A stretch of 64,000 nt of DNA, from NCBI GenBank assembly GCA_001683735.1, contig LUGG01000002.1, positions 3,224,001-3,288,000 of the forward strand, in the 5' to 3' direction. This DNA comes from Grifola frondosa. Taxonomy: Eukaryota > Basidiomycota > Agaricomycetes > Polyporales > Grifolaceae. Of the stretch, positions 48,250 to 58,499 are shown piece by piece. Numbering within the stretch: position 1 is the first letter of the stretch; each line of letters begins with the position of its first letter. A model generated the notes under the pieces. The model was given only the letters and a program-made list of their open reading frames with translations, was not told the DNA's origin and made no database searches. The position numbers and the translations under genes were made by a program.

Positions 48250-48985
48250 ATGCAGATGCTTTGGATTAAGCGCTTTGGCAAGCCCAATGAGGAGGATCAG
48301 GAGAGGGTTAGACTTGCAGAGGGCACCATTATACTCAATCCCAGAACTGCTGTAGATTGCCCGCCTCCGTCCGAGGCTAGATGGTCTACGCTAACGTCGC
48401 TGCTCCTTCCCCGCCGCCTCCTCCTCCTGCTCCGGTCCCGCGGCCGCTTCGTCTTCGTCCTTGCCGCTAAGCGTTCCTTCCTTAACCCCTCTGCCGCTCC
48501 GGTGTTTGCGTCGGACTATACAGCTCCGCCTTCCTCCCATCCTGAGGATGGTTCTGGGGACGCCCAGATAGCTCATCCTGCCACTCCACAGGACTTAGCA
48601 GCAGTAAATGCCCTCGGGAAAGGTGAGTTTTGACATTGTTTCCTTCCTATAGCTAATCATCTTTGACAGGGACCAAACGCCCACGAGAGGCCAACGCTGG
48701 CAACATCGGCGCAGTGTCCGCCAAAAGGGCCAGGACCAATTCGGCCTCCTCTGCCGCCACCAGCCACCAACATGTTTCGCAGAAACCCTCCTCTCAGGCT
48801 CCGTTGCCCCCAACAGCGGATCTCATGCAGATTTGAATATGCTTCAGCCTATGGACTTTCAAATCTTCCGAAATTTGATCATTGCGGAGATGTCGCAGAT
48901 GCAAGAGGAACTAGAAGAATTGAGCCTTAGGCTTATTGCTATGGAAGAGCCTGGTGCTGTGGCCAAGCCCACAAATATGTCTTAG
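48250..48985 (+). pseudogene. Fragment of the zinc-cluster protein family
   Basis: An open frame ends in NALGKG at 48621 with a GT donor. An intron of about 45 bp ends at AG (48670). The next exon gives TKRPREANAGNIGAVSAKRA, the counterpart of AKRPREVDGGEADAS in the gene at 26.1 kb. About 30 codons later the frame stops; downstream in another frame is a coiled-coil segment MQEELEELSLRLIAMEE (about 48900-48945) of the kind seen at the end of the 54-kb locus. The cysteine cluster is missing, so this is a deleted member. Confidence 0.55.
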
Positions 48986-49559
48986 ATATGTTAACTATTG
49001 TACTTCCTTTTCATCGAGTTCAGATGCATCCAACTTGTATGGGTGGCTATCAGTCCGCCTTCTTCGCGGACTGAGGCTCGGGAGCTCTTTACCTGGTGAG
49101 TGGTCAGAGGAGAGGGGCCTTCGCCTTTTTCTCCTTGTGTACTCACTAGGTAAGCAAATTTTCATCTCCCAGCCTCGCCTTTTTGTTTCTCTAACCGGAA
49201 TGCTTGTTTTTGTAAACAGACTTTGTCTCACTACTGTCAGAATTGATAAATTTACTCCCACTTTTGAATCATTCACATCTTGAATCATGAGTGATGTTGG
49301 GATCGAAGTACATACAAACGAGCATGCAAGAGTCTGGAGAAAACAACGCAGTTGTCACCACCTGCTTGGGCCTACCAGGCGCGCTGGCTGCGTGACTCCT
49401 ACCAATGCCCGTGCTGCCTCCAGCCATCCATAAACCAGAAGCTGCACCACACCTCCAACATTCCCGCTGACGTCCACCCCACCACGGCAGCCTCACGATC
49501 GCCGACGATGGCGTGAAATAACCTGGGCATCCGGATACCGTTCCCACTACCCTCCTGAA

Positions 49560-50045
49560 TTGCTGGACTGCTATTTGTCCCCAAGCATGCTGCATGCATT
49601 CCACCGCGACGTCGACTTCGAGCAGTGGGACGCCGCGCACTTCAAGATGGCGCTAGACTTCTTCCTGCTGTATGTGAACATCGGCTCAGCGGGCCTGCTG
49701 GCCACACTCACACAGGTTACGCGCTATGGCCTGCTGTTCCCACCGGTGTGCCGAACATACCGGCATTCAACAAGGCCCGTGAGCTGCGCTCGCTCGCGGG
49801 GATGCTCGGCGCGATCCACGCGACGTTCTGCGGCGAGACCTCCTGCATACGTGTCGTCATTTCTCTCCCGTCTCATGTTTGACATGGTTTCTCCAGATAC
49901 TTTCAGCACCCGCCGCGCTACCGGATCCTCCACTGCCTCCGCAGCCGCGTCGCGGACGGCGCGAACATCTTCGTCGATACCCTGCACACAGCCTGCGTGA
50001 GACACACGGATACCACCATGCGGGCTATGTTCACAGCTCTTACGC
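49560..50045 (+). pseudogene. Unrecognised gene fragment
   Basis: A good coding-like stretch in GC-rich sequence reads LDCYLSPSMLHAFHRDVDFE and HFKMALDFFLLYVNIGSAGL. After a frame change come KARELRSLAGMLGAIHATFC, an intron-like gap (about 49850-49900), and RYRILHCLRSRVADGANIFV. The codon style matches the neighbouring pseudogenes. I do not recognise the family. It ends where a possible secretion signal (MRAMFTALTLLGSVYAQP, 50021) begins in frame with nothing long. Confidence 0.4.
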
Positions 50046-50092
50046 TCCTTGGCTCTGTCTATGCGCAACCCAGCCAGCCCAGTCGGACGGAC

Positions 50093-50760
50093 GCCCCACT
50101 GCGTCCGTATCGCTCGTGCAGTATATGTCCCGACCTGACCCCGACATCCACAATGTGCAGTTCAACCACACCATGATCCGCGTCAAGGAGCCTCAGTGAT
50201 CCATCCGCTTCTATGCAGAGGTGCATGTCCCATGGTCCGGCTACTCACCGACACAGTCTAACCACCAGCATGCACATTCTCAGCATGGACCTCCTCTCCC
50301 GTACGCCTTCCGCCCATCACACTCCCTAATCTTGCATCCAACATACGCTTATCTGCTCCAGACCACAGCTTCGACACCTTCACGCTATACCTCCTTGGGT
50401 ACGACCACTCTGGCGGCATGCTCTCCGCCAAGGCCAAGAAAGGCTCCTGCTTCAACCGCGAAGGTCCGTTCCCCACTCCCTCTACTCCCTCCCATCCTTT
50501 CTCACCCCCCGGTAGGTGTGCTCGAGCTGACGCACAACCACGGCGCAGAAAGCGACCCCGACTTCGACGGCTACACCTCGGGCAACGCAGACCCAGGCAA
50601 GGGCTTCGGTCACATCGCCATCACAGCCCCGGACGTCGACGCCGCCTGCGCGCGCTTTGAGAAGCTCGGCGTTGTTTTTAAGGAGAAGCTCACCTACGGC
50701 CGTATGCGCGAGATCGCCTTCATCCTCGATCTCGACGGGTGAGTACCGCGGCCCTTCTTC
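50093..50760 (+). pseudogene. Glyoxalase I (lactoylglutathione lyase) pseudogene
   Basis: Glyoxalase I converts the methylglyoxal-glutathione hemithioacetal to S-lactoylglutathione in the cytosol. Seen here: FNHTMIRVKEPQ, then TGA, then SIRFYAEV (50160-50222). After an intron-like gap come [20 protein letters not shown] and [10 protein letters not shown] (about 50370-50465), a second intron, and [36 protein letters not shown] and [14 protein letters not shown] (50517-50739). The in-frame TGA replaces what is usually a basic or small residue and would arise from CGA by one C-to-T change. After the last donor (GTGAGT at 50741) the expected YWIE end is not found, so the 3' end is lost. Metal-binding residues His (FNHT) and Glu (LELTHNHG) are otherwise present. 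Confidence 0.85.
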
Positions 50761-51059
50761 TGCTGGACGCGCGTTCATAGTGATTGTTAGTACGCGGTTG
50801 CGTCACGTGCTGGATCGTGATCGCCCCCCATCTTCACTCTTGGACCTGGAGACGAGTGAGCGCGTCCCTATGCGATATATATACGAGGGCGCTGGAAGGA
50901 TACGCGGAGGGCGACACGTATGTAAATCCGTCGTTATTCCAAGTGTACACATTCCGTTGAGCTACCAAGGCACGTCCGATGTAGTGAGCAGCAGCGCGTC
51001 GACCGGTGGCGTCGGCACCACGCTCACCACACGCAGGATGCGCGTGAGACGCCACGCAA

Positions 51060-52795
51060 TAGTGTCGTGCTGAAGCTCGCGCCCCAACGCCACCGTGCCT
51101 CTCGTACCTGCGTAATCACGGCAGCGCGACCCATTCCGCTGCAAGGCCCTTTGCATCGGCAGATACATTAGTAAGGGCACGGATACGACCGTACAGCTCC
51201 TTCACCTCTCGTCCGACGTGCGAAGTGGCGAACTGCGGCTCGGAGAGCGAAGTATCGAGCCATGCGCAGGACACTTTGCGTGGGTGGCGGGTGAGTTCCT
51301 CATCTTATCTGCTCATCGCGCTGCGTCGCTCATTGCTGCACCGCGCTGCGATTTGCCAGAATACTCCATGGCCGGAAACGCGCAATGGACATCGTGACCA
51401 ACTCGTTCTGCGTGGTGCGTCCATTCCAGAGCTCCAGATTCACGCGTCTCGTGCTGACAGCGGCGCGTCTGCAAAGAGGGAACATGCTGGCGAACGGAAC
51501 TTGGGCGATTATCAGCGGGAACCAGGCGGTCACGTACGGAGGAATGGCCGTATCCTGCCAGATGGGCGGCCTGCCGTACGACGACCCGGATGGCGGAGTC
51601 ATGCTTTCCATGCCACTCTTCTAGCATCATACCTGTCAACCATATTTCTTCCATGTACATTCTTGTCTCGGTCTCCGTGCAGAATACGGTAAGTTCGCTC
51701 TGTTTTGGGAGGGATCATACTTACCGGGGGCGCATTTCCAGATTGCTCAATCCGTGCGACAACTCATCCTGTGATCAGACACTAACCACCGACATGATCT
51801 CCCGAAGATGGTAGCCCACCGTGTACGTCGTCAATAATAACGATTCTTTATTTTGTAACTTATGCCATTGCAGCGAAACCCTCGAAGACGGCAGGGTGAT
51901 CATCGTGCGTCCTCTCCTGCCTCTCACTCTCGCGCATCACCACTAACATCACCTCACAGCTCGGCAGATGTGACTGGGGAGGATTCGTGAACGACACGTC
52001 ACAAAACAACTTGTCCTTGGAGATCTTCCCCGCCACGTCTTCAGCCGCTGGACGACATGATCCACGCGGTGCGGACGTACCCCGCGAGCGCGGGGATGGC
52101 AATGCTCCCGTTGTCACCAGAAAACAACTGGGCCGTGAATGTGCTGTTCTGCGGCGGCGCGAACATCCAGGTGAACCAGTCAGTATTTCAGTGCATGTAT
52201 GCTGCAAACATTGTGGCTGATAACTTTTGATGCAGGTGGGGCACGGACTGGGACATCGCACAGTACAACACGTTGAACTCGTGTGTCACGATCATGCTGG
52301 ACGTGTCTGGGTCCTACGTCGAGGACAATCTGCAAGATCCGCTGTTTGAACGGTGCGAACGCCGGTAAGTGCGCTGCATGCATATGCGGTCACATAAATC
52401 TCACTGAGACGGGTTTGTCTTTCAGGCGTTGCGGGATACGGGAACATTTCGTGGGCAATCGGACAGTCATACACGAACAACCCCGTCCTGTGGCCCTGCA
52501 CCCGCGGGAACAAAAGTGGTCGCGTGCGACGGACTGTCTGCAAGCACGATTCCGCGCATGTACCACTCCTCTGCCACGCTCTTCCCAGACGATATGCGCA
52601 GTTCGCATTGCTAAACTCACGCTGACATATGTGCTCAGGCTCGGTGTACCACGTCGAGCTCTTCTATCCTTCTTATCGCAACTAGCGCCGGCCGGAGCCA
52701 GAAGACCTCCTCACACAGCTCATGTATAGCAGGCCGTACTTCAACGTGATTTTATCTTCTGCCAACCTGCTCGGGGATGCCTCCGCTGTGTTTTC
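51060..52795 (+). pseudogene. Glyoxal oxidase (copper radical oxidase) pseudogene, many breaks
   Basis: The family is secreted and makes H2O2 from aldehydes for lignin-degrading peroxidases, using a Cys-Tyr radical cofactor and copper. Blocks in order: DIVTNSFCV (cofactor Cys region, 51387), LANGTWAIISGNQAVTYGG (51489), GGLPYDDPDGG, LLNPCDNSSCDQTLTTDMIS then RRW followed by TAG (51811, where the family has RWYPT), ETLEDGRVII, CDWGGFVNDTSQNN (51970), RTYPASAGMAMLPLSPENNW (52070), CGGANIQVNQ, WGTDWDIAQYNTLNSCVTI (52240), RCLNGANAG, GYGNISWAIGQSY, ASTIPRMYHSSATLFPD (52536, with the copper-ligand Tyr-His), and RPYFNVILSSANLLGDASAV (52730). The C-terminal copper-His domain is absent. Frame breaks occur about every 100-200 bp although introns and splice sites remain. 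It lies directly downstream of the glyoxalase relic. Confidence 0.9.
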
Positions 52796-53100
52796 TTCAG
52801 TCTCCCGCCCAGGGCTGTGCCACGCACGCTGGAGGACAAGATCCACTGGATCCTCGAGGAGATGCGGCGCTATAATGCAAGAAATAGTTGTTGATGTGGG
52901 ATGCAGGCAGGTAGCAGATGTATTTTGTCCGGATGTCTTGTTCAGATGTACCTTGACTTATGTGAACATATCTTATCCGGATGTATCTTGCCATTGACGG
53001 ATGTATCTTGCCTTACATTAATGGAAGCAGTGTTGAGGGAAATATTCGGGGGTGCTGAAATGTAGGTCCCACCAATTGTACGGTAACCCATCATGGTACA
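52795..53100. other. Short unrecognised coding-like piece and GGATGTATCTTG repeats
   Basis: PRTLEDKIHWILEEMRRYNA is coded at about 52816-52880, directly after the truncated oxidase; it does not belong to that family. From 52910 to 53020 the phrase GGATGTATCTTG and variants occur about four times. Confidence 0.35.
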
Positions 53101-53103
53101 ACA

Positions 53104-53134
53104 ATCTTAGTCTACTATGATAGTAGACTAAGAT
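53104..53134. other. Perfect 14-bp-stem hairpin with 3-nt loop
   Basis: ATCTTAGTCTACTA, loop TGA, TAGTAGACTAAGAT. Three bases after the stem comes CTAA followed by T, which is the form of a Helitron 3' end (CTRR inserted before T), although the usual stem-to-end distance is longer. It closes the run of gene fragments at 48-53 kb. Confidence 0.6.
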
Positions 53135-53144
53135 CGTCTAATCT

Positions 53145-53790
53145 CGGGCACGCGGGAGTCCGACGCCGATAGCCAAACCAGACGCGGCCGGGTGGCTTGC
53201 GCCCACCGCAGCCTGCCGAGGAACTTGCATTTTTACACAGGAAACGCTGAGTACACTGTAAATACTTTTGATAGCTATGCATTATGAGGGATTGCGACGC
53301 AGCGATACGGAATAAGGGAAATTGAGAGAGAGATTATAAGAAAGTAAGAAGAAAGGAAGGAGAATGGTAGGAGAAGGGGTGGTTGGCGGGTGGCTTCGAC
53401 GCCGAGTACCTGTCGCAGACAGCGAAGCAGCGGTTGATAACAAGCCTGCGGCGGGAGACGAAGTCGCGGCTCACCAGGCGGACGCGAGAGCTGGCGGTTG
53501 AGAGCAAGCTTGCTAAGCTCCTCTCAACCCCGCTGTGCCCAGGTGAGGGGCTCCCGCCGAGGGTCCGCGCCGGAGCAGGAACGATGCGTTGCGGTCGCGT
53601 GCGGGAGGCGCCGCAGCCCACTTGTGGAGTGGGACAATAAGCACGGCAACGCGCGAGAGGCGTCGCGGCCCACAAAGGGGACGAGGAGTGCGCGAGCGCA
53701 CGCTGCGAAGTGGCCTGCGTTGGCAGGGCTCGGGTCCTCGATTAGCCTTGAGTAAGTCAAGGCCCTTAAACTCGATGTATGATAAATTCA
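53145..53790 (+). repeat. GC-rich dispersed repeat, copy a
   Basis: About 640 bp beginning GTCCGACGCC...AACCAGACGCGGCCGGGTGG and ending near AAGTCAAGGCCCTTAAACTCG. It contains CACCAGGCGGACGCGAGAGC and GGGTCCGCGCCGGAGCAGG. It matches 56120-56650 (same strand) and 56665-57330 (opposite strand). The open frames on both strands are by-products of the GC content. The class is unknown; it may be a SINE-like or non-autonomous element. Confidence 0.65.
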
Positions 53791-54043
53791 ATTTGCAACA
53801 AACTGCTAGGCTCTAGCAAACCGAGGTTGGGGAAGATCAGTATATTGATTTAATTCGTATAAAACAATCTACGACTAACAGAATCCCAGTTTGAATTAAT
53901 TAGAACGATGCGTTGGCCAAGTTTGGCTACAATCGCTGAAGTTCGCGTGTATTCTCACTGGGGGTGATTCTCCACGACTTTTCGGGCCTCCTGCTGTGCC
54001 ACCTCGAGGCTAGCGATGCGGGCGGCTAGAGTTTGAATCGACA

Positions 54044-55908
54044 TCAGAATCCTTTCCCTCCTCGAGGGCGAAGGGTCTCCACCCTGGCCGGAGGGAGAGG
54101 CGGAGCTAAAGCATCCGACGGCCCTAGGCTCCGAGAGGAAGCACCTGCAGAAGACACTTTGAGAACTTTCTGCACATAGGTTTCGTGACGGCGAACGGCC
54201 GCGGTGGCGCTGTCGGGTAAAATGGGCGTAGCGTGAGGGTCCACTTTCTTATAAGGGGGGGAACCTCCACTATGTCCGGATCGAAGTCCAGGTGGCGCAT
54301 AGCGTGATCGTCTTGGGACGACGACGAGTCTTCTTCGCCGACATTCTCTCTCATTGGGCCAGGTACGAGAGCCAGGTTGCTGGAATGGAATGAAGAAGCG
54401 GGATACAAAGCGGGAGTGACTGACCAACCTTTGAGATGGGGCAAGCTGCCCTCCCCTTGCACAGCGCCTCGGTCGCGGGACGCGGACGGGCGGGGCCGTT
54501 GGCCCTGGTTGGGGTCTATGGATCTTGGAACACCGGAGTCGTTGTTCGGAGCGGAGCGAGCTGAGCGCGCATGGCCCGAGGGCGAGGACGCTGGTTGCGA
54601 TTTGTCAGCAGCGGGCGGGAGTCGGAGGTAGCTGCGGCCCCGGTCCTCTTGGCCAATGCGGGCTTGCATCCGCCTCTCCTCCGTCGACCTCTCGCGGGCG
54701 CTTGGCAGCTCCTGCTCCTGCTCCGGTAGCTCCCGCTCCTGTGACCACAAAGCCTTGAGACCGCAATAGCTTCCGGAGGTTTTCGTATGCCTCTACGGTG
54801 AAAGGGCGCATATCCACCGGGGGATGTCCGGCCGCCTGGTCGAATTTTGACAAGCCGTAGCCAGGATAGCTGCAGGTCGAAGGTTGAGGTACCAGGGGGG
54901 ACCAAGCTGCACGGGCGACCGGTGATATCGCAGGCAACGCATGCTAGATCGGCCTCCGGGTTGATGTAGCAAGGCACCTCGAGCGAGCCGCATTGGCTGC
55001 AGATCACAGGCTGCACTGGGTTAGCGTCGACGGATGATGCCGTGCAAGAGAAAACCTACCGATGCGATTTTGCTCTCCACCCAGGACTGCAACTCCGGAT
55101 CGACTCGGAGCACATCCTTCCCTTTGCGGCGGCTGGATGCAGACTCGGCGACCGAATCCTCACGCATCGGCGGCGAGTTGGAGGAAGCTGCGGCCCTGGT
55201 CCTCTTGGCCAATGCGGCGCTTGCATCCGCCTCTCCTCCGTCGACCTCTCGCGGGCGCTTGGCGGCTCCTGCTCCTGCGACGGTAGCTCCTGTGCCTGCC
55301 ATGGCAACCCCTGCTCCTGCAGTAGATATTAGCTGACTTGCAGCCTCGCTCGACCTTGCCACTTACCTTCCCACCAGCGGTTTTCTCCCAAGTCCCCGAC
55401 GTCTGCGGGAGTTTCTGCCGTGGCCGCGGCCCTCCAACCCTCCGCGATCCTGCCATCTTCCTCGCGGATGGACTTGAAGTCGATCGTCCGACCGGACTTC
55501 TGAGCATCTGCGAGGAAGATGGCAGGATCGCGGAGGGTTGGAGGGCCGCGGCCACGGCAGAAACTCCCGCAGACGTCGGGGACTTGGGAGAAAACCGCTG
55601 GTGGGAAGGTAAGTGGCAAGGTCGAGCGAGGCTGCAAGCATCTGCGCTTTCAGCGACGGCGCTCAGCATGAGGAGGGTGGGGTGCACAGACTCGTTGCGG
55701 GCAACGCAGCCATGGAGGCAGGCAACGCCTGCTTCCTAGAAGGCTGTTAGCACAACGTTAGCCCCGGAAAGAAAACGAGCTCGCACCACTTCTTTGCGGA
55801 ACGACGCCTGAAGTTGAGGTCGTCCGGATCCTGGGCGGCAAGTGCGAAGGCCAGGGACTTCTGGATCCGTTTTAAGTGCAAGTTCAAATTAATAGTCGTA
55901 GTCGACAT
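54044..55908 (-). pseudogene. Second zinc-cluster gene, broken and partly duplicated
   Basis: An inverted, close copy of the gene at 26.1 kb including about 90 bp or more upstream. Exon 1 (55908-55787) has lost one C in a CCC run, shifting the frame. Exon 2 is interrupted by a 134-bp fold-back insertion (55504-55637). Intron 2 and the start of exon 3 (GAGVAMAGTGATVAGAG, AAKRPREVDGGEADAS) are nearly identical to the 26-kb copy and then diverge. The last zinc-cluster exon reads CSQCGSLEVPCYIN...CVACDITGRPC, the same C-x2-C-x6-C-x9-C-x2-C-x6-C spacing. After this a second copy of the GAGAAKRPREVDGGEADAS segment appears (54600-54745), followed by a diverged Ser-rich tail and a coiled-coil end MSIQTLAARIASLEVAQQEA (about 54045-53985). 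The locus thus looks like two tandem members fused by deletion. Confidence 0.7.
55338..55637. repeat. 127-bp palindromic arms with 46-bp spacer
   Basis: 55338-55464 and 55511-55637 are reverse complements with no mismatch that I can see. Relative to the 26-kb gene, the upstream-facing arm is an extra inverted copy of exon 2 plus intron 2 start, inserted between two GCATCTGCG sequences (55504-55512 and 55638-55646). Confidence 0.88.
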
Positions 55909-56119
55909 AGCGCAAAGTCAACCGTGAGTGTTACAACGGGGTCACGGACGTCACGAATCGGTCAGGAGCAGCCACCAAGGCGCCTGGCAAAACCGTAAGT
56001 GAGAGAGGTGGAATTTCGCCGGGCGTGCGGAAAATTTTGCATGATAGGCAGCGTTGCTGCAAGCTCAACTAAGCCAAGTTAAGTTGAAAACATGGGCGAA
56101 CTTGTGAACGCAAGCTTGC

Positions 56120-56650
56120 GGCTCAGAGTCCGACGCCAAACCAGCGCGGCCGGATGGCCTGCGCCCACCCGGCCTGTCCGCAAAAACTGCATTTTTTGGG
56201 GCAAGAGATGCCGTTACAAAATGAAGTAACTACTTTTGAGGCCGAGTACTATGAGAGTGATTGAGAAAAACAGATGGAGTAGACATTACTAATGTAGAAT
56301 TGACAGGAATTGAAAAGGTGCGGGCGGCTTTGACGGCGCTTGTCCTCGGGCGACGACGAAGTGTGTGGCTAGCAGAAAGGGAGACGAACGGACAGCTCAC
56401 CTGGAGGACGCGAGAGCGGATCGTCGCTAGCCCCTCTCGGCCCCGCTACGCCCCATTGAGGAGCTCCCGCCCGGGGGTCCGCGCCGGAGCGGGGGCAAAC
56501 AGTTGGGCGGCACGCCGGCGCCGCTGCGGCCGCCGCAAACCATCCCGGAGCGGGGACAAGCATCGGCGGCACGCGGGATGCGCGGCAGTTCGCATCGGCA
56601 AGACTAGGGCCCTTCGACTTACATAAGCCAAGGCTCTTATCGGGTTTATT
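56120..56650 (+). repeat. GC-rich dispersed repeat, copy b
   Basis: It begins GTCCGACGCCAAACCAGCGCGG, contains CACCTGGAGGACGCGAGAGC and GGGGGTCCGCGCCGGAGCGG, and ends AAGCCAAGGCTCTTATCGGG. Same orientation as copy a and head-to-head with copy c. Confidence 0.65.
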
Positions 56651-56664
56651 TCACAAGTCCAATC

Positions 56665-57330
56665 GAGCGGAGCGCCTACTCGCCGCGCTTTCTTGGTGAC
56701 TCATCTGTCCCCCTAGCGGGGCTCCAACGCTCTCGGTGTTGCGGTCTCGTCCTAGTCCCACTCCACAGCGGGCTGCAGCGGCCCCGCATGCCGCTGCACT
56801 TCGTTCTTCCTGCTCCGGCACGGACGCTCAGGCGGGAACTCCTCACCTGGGCGCAGCGGGGTTCGAGAGGGGCTTTGCAGCCTCACTCGCAACCACCAGC
56901 TCTCGCGTTCGCCAGGTGAGCGGTCATCTCGTTTCCCCCTGCAGCCTAACTAACCTAGCTCTCAACCGCGCGGCTCGCGCGTTCGCCAGACTTTCGTGCA
57001 CCGCACTTCGTGCTACCCGCCAACCAACCCACAGCGCCAACCTCCATCCTCATTTAAGCTCGCCTCTGCTCTTTCATACTCGTATTACTCGTATTACTGC
57101 TGTATTCCCTTTCCAGTGCATTTATCTTCATTTATTTTTCTCCATTTATCTCTCCTTCCCTGTCAGTCCTCCTCCCTCTGCCTCTTTAATCACCTTAGCA
57201 AATTATTTCCTCTGCTACTTAGTACTTAGTCCCCATGTACGCGTGTCCAGCTAGAAAGGCTTGTTTCGCGGCCAGTCGCGGTGGGCGTAAGCCACCGGCT
57301 GCGCCGGGCCCGGCTACAAGGTGTGCCAGC
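56665..57330 (-). repeat. GC-rich dispersed repeat, copy c (inverted)
   Basis: The reverse complement matches copies a and b: CGCTCACCTGGCGAACGCGA (56920 region), CGTCCGTGCCGGAGCAGG (56820 region) and GGCGGGTGGCTTACGCCCAC-like sequence at 57270-57300. With copy b it forms an inverted pair separated by only a few tens of bp. A pyrimidine-rich insert of about 200 bp (57040-57230) is specific to this copy. Confidence 0.6.
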
Positions 57331-58490
57331 ATTTTCAAAGTGAGCGAGATTAGAGCTCGGTTACGCCGCAGCAAGTCACGGCATTGTCACGATATTTGAG
57401 ATTCCGCTTGTTGTCACGGTAGTGGTCCTGGGTTGTGACGATAAGAATCGCCTGACGTTGTAATCACATTAAAATAAAACATTATATTAAGCTTTCAACT
57501 TGAGTGTTTCAGTAATACTCGATCAACGCAACGCAAGTAACGAAACGACCCGAATACGGCATTGAATATACAATGATAAGGTAAGCACTGTAATCCCAAT
57601 ATTTGAAAAAGAGTGATTATACCTTAGCGTGGCAACTTATCGGTCAAAAGCAAAGACTGGTACAACACAGATGCAACGTTATTTTTCCGATATTGTTCCA
57701 GTACGGCGCTTACACTTGGGCAATATCGTGATAGCGCCGTGTCTATACTGGCCTGGCCATCAGCAAAATCCAACTTTTTCTTAGAGACTTATCCTCACTT
57801 AATGTTACTTTTTTCGTCACTTAGAGTACTTAATTTCAGAAAAATAAGTAGCCCTCGACTCTTTTTTCCTTTTTGGCTTTTAAATAAGATGATTAAGAAC
57901 AAAAAATTGCGATAAGCTAAATAAGTAGGACTCTCTAAGTGTACTAAGAAAAAGTTGAGTTTTGCTGATGGCCCTGGCAGAACATGTAACTTTCAGTATC
58001 ATTGTAGTACTAAATATATAATATTATATCAATGTCACTAAAGCCTGTACTCAGCTCGGGCAAATGCTTGGGTGTGTCGAGATGGATGGCTGTGGATATT
58101 GGGTTGTTTGAATTCTACACATCCGGTTTCATTCCATTCTTCATATTAGACAATTGAATTTATTATAAATGAGCGCGACGATGACACGGTCAACTAAGAA
58201 CGAGCCAACAAGAAAACATTTGATAGCACAGAAGAAAGGATAGCGCAAATCACCATACATGAACGCATACATGATGGCCTCAAACACCGACTTCTACCAC
58301 ATAAGTTCCGCCTCTATTGCCTTCTGCGATGGAGCTGTAACAGTGCCAACAGGATGCCGAGTATCGAGGGGGTTGTATATGCTGAGGTCGTTCATAAGCA
58401 TCTCCGTAAAAGGCCTAAGAAGCAGAACATTTTTAGCACCACACCATCAAAAATCAATTGTGACTTACTTTATATAAACTGCATTGTATT
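57330..58490. other. Gene-free stretch containing a CATCAGC MITE
   Basis: Apart from the MITE at 57755-57973 I see no gene. 57480-57700 has scattered TTGCG/CGCAA words similar to LTR-like X, but no alignable match. Confidence 0.4.
57755..57973. mobile_element. CATCAGC MITE, 219 bp, about 30-bp inverted ends
   Basis: The left end GGCCATCAGCAAAATCCAAC and the right end, reversed, GGCCATCAGCAAAACTCAAC both continue with TTTTTCTTAG, giving a near-perfect terminal inverted repeat with two mismatches. The centre is AT-rich. GGCC at both sides may be part of the repeat or a palindromic target. Related to the element at 46311-46534, which shares CATCAGCAAAAC. Confidence 0.8.
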
Positions 58491-58499
58491 CCTCTGCTC

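Noticed and set aside
50021..50080. Secretion signal MRAMFTALTLLGSVYAQP as the start of the glyoxal oxidase
   Set aside because: The glyoxalase relic lies between it and the oxidase, and the frame stops within about 55 codons; the link cannot be supported.
55338..55739. 133-codon plus-strand frame with the same peptide as the zinc-cluster protein
   Set aside because: It arises only because the palindromic arm puts exon 2 on both strands; it has no promoter or splice context of its own.
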